In this document: positions 25,515 through 32,955 of the stretch, in pieces
Numbering within the stretch: the first letter of the stretch is position 1
Layout of the letters: every line of letters begins with the position of its first letter
Assembly (NCBI GenBank): GCA_023150555.1
Contig: JAKLKQ010000019.1
Coordinates: forward strand, 43,476 to 107,475
Origin: Planctomycetota bacterium
GTDB lineage: Bacteria > Planctomycetota > SZUA-567 > H5-PLA8
DNA length: 64,000 bases
Direction of reading: 5' to 3'
Made by a program: the position numbers and the translations under genes
The notes under the pieces: model-generated
Database searches by the model: none
What the model saw: only the letters and a program-made list of their open reading frames with translations
Told to the model about the DNA's origin: nothing

Positions 25515-27851
25515 ATGACGAGCGAAAGAAAAAAAGATCCAAGAACCAGGTTCCAAACAAACTTCAATTCTCAAATTCCAATAGAAATACCTTGCCCACC
25601 GGCGCGCACATTGGACTTTGAAGCTTGGACCTTGTTTGGATCTTGGGTCTTGGTTGTTTCTTTCTGGTGCTTTGCCGCGGGTCCCGCGGCCGCCGAAGAG
25701 AAGAACGCGCCGGCGCCCAAGGATAATCCGTTTATTCGCGAAGGCGCCGACGACCCCGCCGCGGAAGCGAAACACCTGTCCGCGCTGCGGCGGCTGACCT
25801 ACGCCGGCGAGAAGAACGGCGAAGGCTACTTCTCGGCCGACGGCAAGCGCATCGTCTTCCAGGGCGTTCGCGAGCCCGAACTGAAGAATCCCTTCTACCA
25901 GATCTACACGATGGACCTCGCCACCGGCGCCGTGCGGCGGATCTCCAGCGGCGCGGGCCGGACGACGTGCAGCTACTTCCATCCGCAGAAGCAACGCATC
26001 CTCTTCGCCAGCTCGCACCTCGACCCCGACGCCACGAAGCATCAGGCCGAAGAGATCGAGAAACTCAAGGCCAACCCGCCCAAGCGCTACGCGTGGGACT
26101 TCGATCCGAAGCTGGACCTCTTCGAGACCGACTTCGACGGGAAGAACGCCACGCGGCTGACCGAAGCCGAAGGCTACGACGCGGAATGCGCATACTCGCC
26201 GGATGGATCGCGCGTCGTCTTCTGCAGCTTCCGCGACGGCGACGGCGAGATCTACACCATGGACGCGGATGGAAAGAACCAGATGCGCCTGACACACACG
26301 AAGGGTTACGACGGCGGGCCGTTCTTCTCGCCCGATGGAAAGAAGATCGTCTGGCGCCGGTTCACGATCGACGAGAAGAACGCCGAAGTCTGGACCATGG
26401 ACGCCGATGGCAAGAACCAGGCGCAGGTGACGAAGATCGGCGCGATGGCCTGGGCGCCGTACTGGCATCCGTCGATGCAGTGGATCGTCTTCGCCTGCAA
26501 TCACGAAGACCCCGCCTTCGAGGTTTACGCGATCCGCCCCGACGGAAAGGATCTCACGCGCCTGACCTACAACAGCGGCTTCGACGGGCTGCCGGTCTTC
26601 TCGCCCGACGGCGCGAAGCTGATGTGGACGTCCACGCGCGACCACGACGGCAGCCACCTTTATATCGCGGACGTCGCGCTGCCGGGCATCGAAGTGAAGC
26701 CCGCGCCCGCGCCCAAAACGCACGAAGGCATCAAGGCGAAAGACCTCGAAGCGCGCGTGAAGGAGCTAAAGGAGGCGAAGGACATCGTCGCGTACCTGTG
26801 CAAGGCGTTTAAGGAGGTGGGGCTGAAGCCGGCGAAAGATGGGGAATATGAAGTGCTAACTAAAGAGTTTAGCCAGGTGGTGGGAGATCTTCCGGCAAGT
26901 GCAGAGTCAAAAGTCGATCCGAAGGAAAAGGGCTTGAACGCACAGTTCTTTGCAGTCGCCGTCGTATGTGAAAAGGGAGATGTGTCCCGCGGCCTCCATG
27001 TTCAGGCAGCCGTGCTCGTCGAACTCGCTAAGCAGATGGCAGCCGTGGCGAAGTTTCGGGGAGTAAGAAATAGTCTGCGTATAAGTTGGTTCGCCAAGAC
27101 GAAGGATCGTCCTGTTGAGGTGGAAATCGGCGATGCGACGGTCTGGAGAAGCAGGAACTATTCGCCTGAATGTGCAAGTGCATTGGACAGTTGCCCGGTC
27201 CTGCTCCTGCATCTTGACGGAGAATCCGGCACGGGTCTTACCCTGGGAGCCGCAATGGGCGGGGATAATTGGCGCGGACTTGTCGAGCAACTTGCAGCCT
27301 CGAATTCGCTGCAACATCTGTGCCTTGTAGACGAGCGGAATGAAGGCGACGCTAAAGTAAGATTCGAAGATAATATGGAACAGCTAGCTCAGAGTTTGGG
27401 CAAAATGAAGATCCCCACGCTCCAGGTCGGTGGCGCGGGCGCCGCCCAGCCCGACAAGGACGCACCCATCGACTACGAGGCCCTCGCCGCGAAGGCCAAT
27501 GTCGCGCTGGGCGCGGTCTACCGTCTCGCGACGGGCGACGCCGAGGTTCGCTACAGCGTCTACGACCGCGCCGCGGCCAACGCCCGCAAGCGCCCCTACC
27601 TGGGCACGCGCCCCGCGTATGAAGGCGACGGCAGCGGCGTGGTGCTGCAAAGCGTATACCCACACAGCCCCGCCGAAACCGCCGGCGTGAAGGCCGGCGA
27701 CAAGGTGGTCGGCTTCGCGGGGAAGAAAGTGACCGACGCCGAGAGTTTCCTCGCGGCGCTGGAAGCCTGCACGCCCGGCACCGCGACCGAGATCGAAGTC
27801 CTGCGCGGCGGCGAGACCTTGAAGCTCAAGATCACCCCCGAAGCGCGCTGA
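25515..27851 (+). CDS. Secreted TolB-type beta-propeller / M28-like / PDZ protein
   Basis: 778 residues from ATG 25515. The leader (TLFGSWVLVVSFWCFAAGPA, then AAEEK) is encoded inside a palindromic repeat. Domains: a TolB/WD40-like propeller (about 90-410; repeated YFSADGKRIVF, AYSPDGSRVVF, FFSPDGKKIVW), an M28 peptidase-like domain (about 440-680; VQAAVLVELAKQMAAV, HLDGESGTGLTLG, PIDYEALAAKANVALGAVYR), and a C-terminal PDZ domain (YLGTRPAYEG, AGVKAGDKVVGFAGKKV). The zinc-binding His/Asp/Glu set of active M28 enzymes is not visible, so proteolysis is doubtful. The M28-like section is close to 50% GC by eye against about 65% in the flanks. Extracytoplasmic. Confidence 0.85.
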   Translation: MTSERKKDPRTRFQTNFNSQIPIEIPCPPARTLDFEAWTLFGSWVLVVSFWCFAAGPAAAEEKNAPAPKDNPFIREGADDPAAEAKHLSALRRLTYAGEKNGEGYFSADGKRIVFQGVREPELKNPFYQIYTMDLATGAVRRISSGAGRTTCSYFHPQKQRILFASSHLDPDATKHQAEEIEKLKANPPKRYAWDFDPKLDLFETDFDGKNATRLTEAEGYDAECAYSPDGSRVVFCSFRDGDGEIYTMDADGKNQMRLTHTKGYDGGPFFSPDGKKIVWRRFTIDEKNAEVWTMDADGKNQAQVTKIGAMAWAPYWHPSMQWIVFACNHEDPAFEVYAIRPDGKDLTRLTYNSGFDGLPVFSPDGAKLMWTSTRDHDGSHLYIADVALPGIEVKPAPAPKTHEGIKAKDLEARVKELKEAKDIVAYLCKAFKEVGLKPAKDGEYEVLTKEFSQVVGDLPASAESKVDPKEKGLNAQFFAVAVVCEKGDVSRGLHVQAAVLVELAKQMAAVAKFRGVRNSLRISWFAKTKDRPVEVEIGDATVWRSRNYSPECASALDSCPVLLLHLDGESGTGLTLGAAMGGDNWRGLVEQLAASNSLQHLCLVDERNEGDAKVRFEDNMEQLAQSLGKMKIPTLQVGGAGAAQPDKDAPIDYEALAAKANVALGAVYRLATGDAEVRYSVYDRAAANARKRPYLGTRPAYEGDGSGVVLQSVYPHSPAETAGVKAGDKVVGFAGKKVTDAESFLAALEACTPGTATEIEVLRGGETLKLKITPEAR
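25541..25667. repeat. Palindromic heptamer-type repeat forming the signal-peptide codons
   Basis: The left arm is a series of CCAAACAAACTTCAATTC-like units; the right arm (TTGGACTTTGAAGCTTGGAC, then CTTGTTTGGATC) is its approximate reverse complement (CCAAACAA shared exactly). Units recur about every 7 nt. AT-rich compared with the surrounding gene. Confidence 0.5.
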
Positions 27852-27860
27852 CGAACTTCT

Positions 27861-27895
27861 TTAACCGCAGAGAACGCAGAGTTCGCAGAGAACGG
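27861..27895. repeat. Dispersed CGCAGAG-type repeat, copy 3
   Basis: TTAACCGCAGAGAACGCAGA then GTTCGCAGAGAACGG: three CGCAGAG units in register. The mirror of this string is at 53596-53626. Confidence 0.55.
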
Positions 27896-27982
27896 AACGA
27901 ATCGTTTCCAGTCTCCAGTTTCCAGTTTCCGGCTCATGTGTCGCAATGCAAAACGCGTGAGCGCGTTGCGCAATCGTCCGGT

Positions 27983-28029
27983 TGGCCCGGACGTCACCAC
28001 GTCCGGGTCGCGGCGATACAATCGCCGCG
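27983..28029. repeat. REP-like palindromic repeat, copy B, with adjoining hairpin
   Basis: 27983-28010 is the inverted copy of 5815-5842 (28/28 identical). It runs into a second perfect stem, CGCGGCGAT/ATCGCCGCG (28009-28017, 28021-28029) with loop ACA. Confidence 0.7.
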
Positions 28030-28183
28030 ACAAGAAGCATCCGGTGGCCCCTCAAGCTTACGGGAACCCTCCGCGAAACGATCAGCGCCCCTCCGGGGCA
28101 CGTAACGGCCATACGGCTCCGCGCAAAGCTTTCGGTGTTCGCGGGAATCCGATGATCCTGCACGGCTGATTTTCCGTTTACGG

Positions 28184-28206
28184 CACTGCTGGGCAAGCCA
28201 GCAGTG
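28184..28206. repeat. Perfect 9-bp hairpin
   Basis: CACTGCTGG/CCAGCAGTG around GCAAG. No T-run, so not an intrinsic terminator. Confidence 0.6.
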
Positions 28207-28321
28207 GCACAGACCACAAACCCGCGCGGGCGGGAACCGGAAACTGGAAACGGGAGACTGGAAATTTGTTGGTGTTTGCACGGCGGGTGCGTCCGGCAGA
28301 AGGTCCTGCTTCGGTGCGGCG

Positions 28322-28340
28322 CCGTACGCTTTGCGTACGG
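28322..28340. repeat. Perfect 8-bp hairpin
   Basis: CCGTACGC/GCGTACGG with loop TTT, outside the heptamer-bounded block. Confidence 0.55.
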
Positions 28341-28514
28341 GCATCCGGAGGCAGCGGTGGCGGGGAGGCCCAGGGAATCGCTGCGCTATTTAACTCTATT
28401 TTCCTGCGTTAAATTCTCTTCCTTTTCCTTCGCTCTCTTCTCGCTTAGTCCTTTCTCTCCAATCCCTTATCTCTCATCTTTCATCTCTTAACTTTGATCT
28501 CTTTTAACCAATAG

Positions 28515-28739
28515 TTTCGGACGCCACCCAGGTGGTTCGCGAGGAACCGCGCCTCCGGCGCAAGCCGGCGGCACGGGGAACCCCGTCCCTGGCGACTATG
28601 AGCTCGCTCAAAGCCTGCGGGCTATTTCCCCCGCCGGTCTAGTCGACGGGATACTGCCTCTGGCCATTGGCCTGCAAGGAGTCCACACACTTAACGGGGA
28701 GGGTGACCGTTCGACCGCTTCTCCCCCGTCCTTGCAGTC
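28515..28739 (-). ncRNA. Candidate structured non-coding RNA, unclassified
   Basis: A sigma70-like promoter points into this stretch on the minus strand and predicts a 5' end near 28738. The RNA would begin with a long hairpin: CTGCAAGGA/TCCTTGCAG arms (28729-28737 with 28672-28680) enclosing CGGGG/CCCCG. It continues with GGCC-AAT-GGCC, ACGGGG/CCCCGT, CCGGC/GCCGG (28555-28568), GGTTC/GAACC (28534-28548) and CCACC/GGTGG (28524-28535). There is no open frame. I could not match it to tmRNA, RNase P, SRP or 6S RNA consensus features by eye. The 3' end is unknown because no T-run follows. Confidence 0.45.
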
Positions 28740-28744
28740 ATTTC

Positions 28745-28773
28745 AATAAATGCCGCAGGCGCGCAATTGTCAA
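28745..28773 (-). promoter_or_regulatory. Sigma70-type promoter for the RNA candidate
   Basis: On the minus strand TTGACA (28773-28768), 17-bp spacer, TTTATT (28750-28745). The -35 is perfect, the -10 is 4/6. Confidence 0.6.
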
Positions 28774-28821
28774 CAAAATTCCGGCTAAAACATGCAAAGA
28801 TTTTTGGGTCTGAGAACCATA

Positions 28822-28853
28822 AAATGTCACATATATGACGAAATGTCACATAT
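28822..28853. promoter_or_regulatory. Direct repeats upstream of the RNA promoter
   Basis: AAATGTCACATAT at 28822-28834 and 28841-28853, 19 bp apart; the first also forms a GTCA-n6-TGAC dyad. They lie about 50-80 bp upstream of the -35, a plausible activator position. Confidence 0.45.
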
Positions 28854-28919
28854 TACGGGCTCGGGGGACCCGGAATAGGGGTCCGGAAACGACTTTACTC
28901 ACCTCTCACCGCTTCCCCC

Positions 28920-29833
28920 TCACCCCTGTTGTTTGGGCGCGGTCCATTCTTCGCCGCCCAGCACCTGCAACGCGCGGATCAGCGTCTGGTTGCCGCACTC
29001 GCCGCCGCCGCGCCCCAGCACCGCCTTGTAGAGTTCGTGGATTAGCGCCGTGCCCGGCACCGGCGCGCCGCACGCGCGCGCGGACTCGAGCACGATGCGC
29101 AGGTCCTTGACCTGGTGCTTTACGAAAAAGCCCGCCGCGTCGTCGCCGGCGGCCATCTTGGGGCCCAGGTTGTTCAGCGTCCAGCTTCCGGCCGCGCCGT
29201 CCTTCACGGCTTCGATCACCTTCGCCGGGTCGGCGCCGAGCCGCCGCGCGAGGTTCAGCGCCTCGGCCGTCCCGAGGATGCTCGCGACGACCAGTACCTG
29301 GTTGCAGTCCTTCGTCACCTGGCCCATGCCCAGCGGCCCGACGAGCGTGATCTTCTTGCCGTAGGCTTCCATAACGGGCTTCGCTTCGTCGAAGTCCCTA
29401 GGCTCGCCGCCGCACATGATGGCCAGGCGGCCTTCGATCGCGCCCCACATCCCGACGCTGATGGGCGCGTCGAGGAAGCGCAGGCCCTCTTCCTTCAGCT
29501 TCGCGCCGAGCTGCTGCGCGGCCTGGGTGAGATGGTGGAGTGGTCCACGACCAGCGTGCCCGGCGCGGCGGTTTCGGCGATGCCGTCCTTGCCCAGGATC
29601 ACGTGTTCGACGTCGGGCCCGTCACCGACGCAGAGGAAGACGATCTTCGAACCCTTTGCGGCTTCGGCGGGCGTCGCGCAGACGGCGGCGCCCTTCTCGG
29701 CGAAGCCCAGCGTCTTGGCGGCCGTGCGGTTGTAGACGCGCAGGGGGTGGCCTTTCGAGAGCAGGTGAAAGCCCATCGGCCGGCCCATCAGGCCCAGGCC
29801 GGCGAAAGCGACGGGGGTGGCGGCGGGGGACAT
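28920..29833 (-). pseudogene. Beta-hydroxyacid dehydrogenase (3-hydroxyisobutyrate / tartronate-semialdehyde reductase type), frameshifted
   Basis: From ATG 29833 the first frame gives the Rossmann part (AGLGLMGRPM, VYNRTAAK, FLCVGDGPDVEHVI, VVDHSTIS), then reads nonsense and stops near 29495. The rest continues in another frame: QAAQQLGAKLKEEGLRFLDA, then PISVGMWGAIEGRLAIMCGG, then GMGQVTKDCNQVLV with the catalytic Lys, to the stop at 28920. One base missing near 29538 explains the break. All motifs are otherwise intact, so the loss is recent or a sequencing error. Family role: NAD(P)-dependent oxidation/reduction of 3-hydroxy acids. The two fragments span 29495-29833 and 28920-29450. Confidence 0.85.
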
Positions 29834-29944
29834 GGCACCTCCTTTAATAGTGGACGTCGCGGAGCGGGAGCAAGTCTAGCAAAGCGCCGCCGGGGCGCAG
29901 GGGCAGAAGGGGCGATTCGAGTGGGCGGAAAACGGGCGCGGCGG

Positions 29945-29950
29945 TAGAAT
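29945..29950 (+). promoter_or_regulatory. -10 box 7 nt before GTG 29958: leaderless promoter
   Basis: TAGAAT followed by 7 nt and then the GTG start, the same geometry as at 17782-17795. It heads the four-gene glycosylation operon. Confidence 0.5.
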
Positions 29951-29957
29951 CCGCCGC

Positions 29958-31385
29958 GTGAAACTGAGCGTCCTGATACCGGTCTACAACGAGCGCTACC
30001 TCGCCGGGGAGCTGATCCGCCGCGTGCTGGCGGCGGAGCTACCCGGCGGCCTGGAGCGCGAACTCGTCATCGTCGACGACGGAAGCACCGACGGGACGCG
30101 GGCGATCCTGAAGGACATCGCCGCGAACAACCCGCAAACGGTGCGCTACATCGAACACGAACGCAACGGCGGCAAAGGCGCGGCCATCCGCACGGCCATC
30201 GCGGCGGCCACCGGCGAGTTCTGCATCTTTCAGGACGCCGACCTGGAGTACGACCCTAACGACTACGGCAAGATCCTGGAGCCGCTGCTGAGCGGGCAGG
30301 CCGATGCGGTCTTCGGTTCGCGTTTTCTTCCGTCGCAGCGCCGCCGCGTGCTGTACTACAAGCACACGCTCGGCAATCGATTCCTGACACTCTGCTCGAA
30401 CCTGGCCACCGACCTGAACCTGACGGACATGGAGACCTGCTACAAAGCGTTCCGCACCGAGTTGCTGAAGACCATCCCGATCCGCTCGCGCGGCTTCGGC
30501 ATCGAGCCCGAACTGACCGCGAAGGTCGGCAAGCGCGGCCTGCGCCTGTACGAAGTTCCTATCAGCTACGACGGGCGCACCTACGCCGAGGGCAAAAAGA
30601 TCACGTGGAAGGATGGACTGAAGGCCTTCTGGGTGATCTTCAAATACTGGCTCATCGACGACCTGTACGACGAGAAGACCGGCCACGAAATCCTGGCCAG
30701 CCTCAGCCGCGCGCACCGCTTCAACAAGTGGATGGCCGACACGCTGCGCCCGTTCCTGGGGCACCGCGTGATGGAGGTCGGCGCAGGCATCGGGAACCTG
30801 ACGTTCCAGTTCCTGCCGCGCGAGCACTACATCGCCAGCGAGTTCGACGACCTGCACCTGGGCGTGCTGCGCAACCTGGCGCTGCACCGAAGCGGCCTGG
30901 AAGTCCGCAAGGTCGACGCGACGAAGGCGGAAGACTTCGCCGGGCTGGAGCAGAAGATCGACACGATCGTCTGCCTGAACGTGCTGGAGCACATTCCCGA
31001 CAGTTCCGGCGTGCTGAAGAACTTCCGCGAGACGCTCGCGCCCGGCGGCCGCGCGATCATCCTGGTGCCGCAGGGCCCGTGGCTGTACTGCCCGCTCGAC
31101 AAGGAGTTGGAGCACGTCAAGCGCTACACGAAGAAGACGCTGCGCGAGGCGCTTACGGCGGAGGGTTTCGAAGTCGAACGCATCTTCGACTTCAACCGCA
31201 TCGGCGTGCTGGGATGGTTCCTGAACGGCAAGATCCTGCGCCGCACGCGCATGGCCAAGTACCAGCTCAAGATGTACGACGCCCTCGTGTGGCTGTGGCG
31301 CTGCATCGACTGGCTGCTGCCCTGGCACGGGTTGTCCGTCGTCGCGGTGGCCCGTACGCCGGGCGGCGAACGCCGCGAGGCCTGA
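29958..31385 (+). CDS. GT2 glycosyltransferase fused to a class I SAM methyltransferase
   Basis: 475 residues, GTG start. Residues 1 to about 230 are a DPM1/GtrB-like GT2 domain (SVLIPVYNE, VIVDDGSTDGT, RNGGKGAAIRTAI, FQDADLEYDP with the DxD-type metal site, GFGIEPELTAKV). Residues about 250-460 are a methyltransferase: VMEVGAGIGNLT binds SAM, then VCLNVLEHIPDSSGVLKNFR and APGGRAIILVPQGP. The GT2 part probably charges a polyprenyl phosphate or adds a sugar; the fused enzyme probably modifies the sugar or lipid. It is followed 1 bp later by the first GT-C-like gene, so it is the first gene of a glycosylation operon. Confidence 0.92.
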   Translation: MKLSVLIPVYNERYLAGELIRRVLAAELPGGLERELVIVDDGSTDGTRAILKDIAANNPQTVRYIEHERNGGKGAAIRTAIAAATGEFCIFQDADLEYDPNDYGKILEPLLSGQADAVFGSRFLPSQRRRVLYYKHTLGNRFLTLCSNLATDLNLTDMETCYKAFRTELLKTIPIRSRGFGIEPELTAKVGKRGLRLYEVPISYDGRTYAEGKKITWKDGLKAFWVIFKYWLIDDLYDEKTGHEILASLSRAHRFNKWMADTLRPFLGHRVMEVGAGIGNLTFQFLPREHYIASEFDDLHLGVLRNLALHRSGLEVRKVDATKAEDFAGLEQKIDTIVCLNVLEHIPDSSGVLKNFRETLAPGGRAIILVPQGPWLYCPLDKELEHVKRYTKKTLREALTAEGFEVERIFDFNRIGVLGWFLNGKILRRTRMAKYQLKMYDALVWLWRCIDWLLPWHGLSVVAVARTPGGERREA

Positions 31386-31386
31386 G

Positions 31387-32955
31387 ATGAACGCGCCGGC
31401 GCCGCGCGAAGGCTGGATGGCTGCGCTGCTGCTCGTCTATGTTCTCCTGCTTTTCGGCGGTGTCCATTTTGCATCGCCCGGCCTGAGCGAACGCGACGGT
31501 TACTACCACGCACGGCTGGCCAACCAGTTTTTCGAGCGCGGGCTCTCGCGCGAATTCCCCTGGACGCAGGCGAGTACCTGGCGCGAAGGCTATTGCGACA
31601 AGGAATTCCTTTATCACGCCCTGATGGCGCCGTTCTGCACGAACGACGCCGAACCCGTTCGCGGCGCGCTGGTGCTGCAGACGCTGCTGGCGGCGCTGGT
31701 CGTCGGGATGCTGTGGTTCGTGCTGCGAAAGCAGGACGTTCCGCACGCGTGGGCTTTCGCGGCCCTGCTCTTGGTCATGGGCGTGCCGGTGCTCTACCGC
31801 ATGGCCATGGTGCGCTCGCACGTGCTGAGCATGGCTCTTGCGGTCTTCGGCATGCACCTCCTTTATAGGCAGCGCTGGAAAGCGCTGCTCGCGCTGGGCT
31901 TCGTGTATGCGTGGAGCTACACGTTTCCCATGGTGCTGGTGATGTTCGCGGCACCCTACGTTGTCGGGCATTGGGTGGGCGGCGGCCGGCTCGACTGGCG
32001 TTCGCCATTGGCGGCCTTTGCCGGCGTGATGCTGGGCTTGGTGGTTCATCCGTACTCCCCGCAGACGCTCGAGACGTTCGCCACGATTCTCGAGATCGTG
32101 CGCATGGGGTTCTCGGGGCGGAGGCACGCCGAACTGGAGCTAGGCAAGGAGATCTACGCGTACTCGACGCGCGCGTTTCTGCTGGCCTTTCCGGTCTGGC
32201 TGGCAGGCATGGCCGCGGTAACGCTTTGCGGATGGCGCCTTGGGCGGCGCTTGACTCCGCAGGCCTTTGGGGCGTTGTTTGCTGCGCTGGCGTGGCTGGC
32301 GATGACGATGACGTTCTCGCGGTTCATGGAATACGGCGCTCCGTTGGCATGCCTGGCGTTCGGCTTGATCGCGCGGGATGCGTGGGCCGCGAACGCCGCG
32401 CCGCAGGAGGCGCCGCAGATCGAAACTCCGCCGAAGGATACGCCGCGCCGCGGCGGAATGGCTGGATTAATGCGGAAAGACGCAGCCGCTGCGGTGCTGT
32501 TGCTGGTCGTGAGTGCGCACGCATGGATCGCGTACGTCTTCGTTCGCGAATCGATGAAGTGTCCGCCGCCGCGGTTTCGAGCAGCATCCGCGTGGATGGC
32601 CGAGCACCTGGAGCCCGGCGAGACGGTCGTGAATCTTTGGTGGGACGATTTCCCGGACCTCTACTACGACGGATACCGCCAGCGCTACCTGTGGGGCATC
32701 GATCCTACTTTCACGCTGCGCCTGGAGCCCAACGGCGAAGGTCTGGCGAAGTTGCTGGAAGACATGCGCGCGGGCCGCGTTCCGTTGGACGGCGCGGTCC
32801 TGCGCAAGGTCTTCGGCGCCCGAGTGATGGCGGTCCGGAAGCAGGCGTTGGCGGGGAGCATCGAAAAGGGTTTGCGGAACGTGCGCGGCGCGTATCGCGA
32901 CGACGACGCGGTGCTGTTCTGGCTGCAGGACGATCCGCAGGGCGGTAGGCCATGA
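31387..32955 (+). CDS. Polytopic GT-C / STT3-like membrane protein, copy 1
   Basis: 522 residues with about 10 hydrophobic helices. After the first helix comes ERDGYYHARLANQ (Asp37 to Arg43), resembling the D-x-Y-Y-H-x-R first-loop motif of STT3/AglB/PglB oligosaccharyltransferases. The soluble C-terminal part has NLWWDDFPDLYYDG (about 416-429), reminiscent of the WWD motif of STT3, then RYLWGIDPTF. It shares about half its residues with the next gene over its whole length. The last bases overlap that gene (ATGA). Role inferred: transfer of a lipid-linked sugar or glycan at the membrane. Confidence 0.82.
   Translation: MNAPAPREGWMAALLLVYVLLLFGGVHFASPGLSERDGYYHARLANQFFERGLSREFPWTQASTWREGYCDKEFLYHALMAPFCTNDAEPVRGALVLQTLLAALVVGMLWFVLRKQDVPHAWAFAALLLVMGVPVLYRMAMVRSHVLSMALAVFGMHLLYRQRWKALLALGFVYAWSYTFPMVLVMFAAPYVVGHWVGGGRLDWRSPLAAFAGVMLGLVVHPYSPQTLETFATILEIVRMGFSGRRHAELELGKEIYAYSTRAFLLAFPVWLAGMAAVTLCGWRLGRRLTPQAFGALFAALAWLAMTMTFSRFMEYGAPLACLAFGLIARDAWAANAAPQEAPQIETPPKDTPRRGGMAGLMRKDAAAAVLLLVVSAHAWIAYVFVRESMKCPPPRFRAASAWMAEHLEPGETVVNLWWDDFPDLYYDGYRQRYLWGIDPTFTLRLEPNGEGLAKLLEDMRAGRVPLDGAVLRKVFGARVMAVRKQALAGSIEKGLRNVRGAYRDDDAVLFWLQDDPQGGRP

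Larger units (their letters stand above)
27903..28268. repeat. Hairpin block bounded by inverted heptamer arrays
   Basis: TTTCCAGTCTCCAGTTTCCA (27903 onward) is mirrored by GGAAACTGGAAACGGGAGAC near 28239-28268; about 30 bp with few mismatches in opposite orientation. Between them lie the REP copy and two more hairpins. This may be a composite non-autonomous element. Confidence 0.5.
27852..28919. other. 1.07-kb gene-free region of palindromes plus an RNA candidate
   Basis: No credible open frame. In order: a CACAGAG-type repeat, inverted TTTCCAG heptamer arrays bounding a block of hairpins, a REP copy, a roughly 100-nt pyrimidine-rich tract (about 28390-28500), a structured RNA candidate on the minus strand with its own promoter, and a pair of direct repeats. 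Confidence 0.65.

Noticed and set aside
23460..26723. 1087-codon minus-strand frame over the kinase-like and TolB-like genes
   Set aside because: It spans two genes and their spacer without signals and matches no family; a shadow frame.
27900..28350. CRISPR array
   Set aside because: The repeats here are inverted or 7-nt tandem units, not direct repeats of about 30 bp with unique spacers, and no cas gene is present.
28585..28660. c-di-GMP-I (GEMM) riboswitch on the plus strand
   Set aside because: CTCAAAGCCTGCGGGCTA recalls the CGCAAAGCCTCCGGCCTA string of GEMM, but the conserved 5' part (CACAGGGCAAACC) is absent and no plus-strand gene follows within 1.2 kb.
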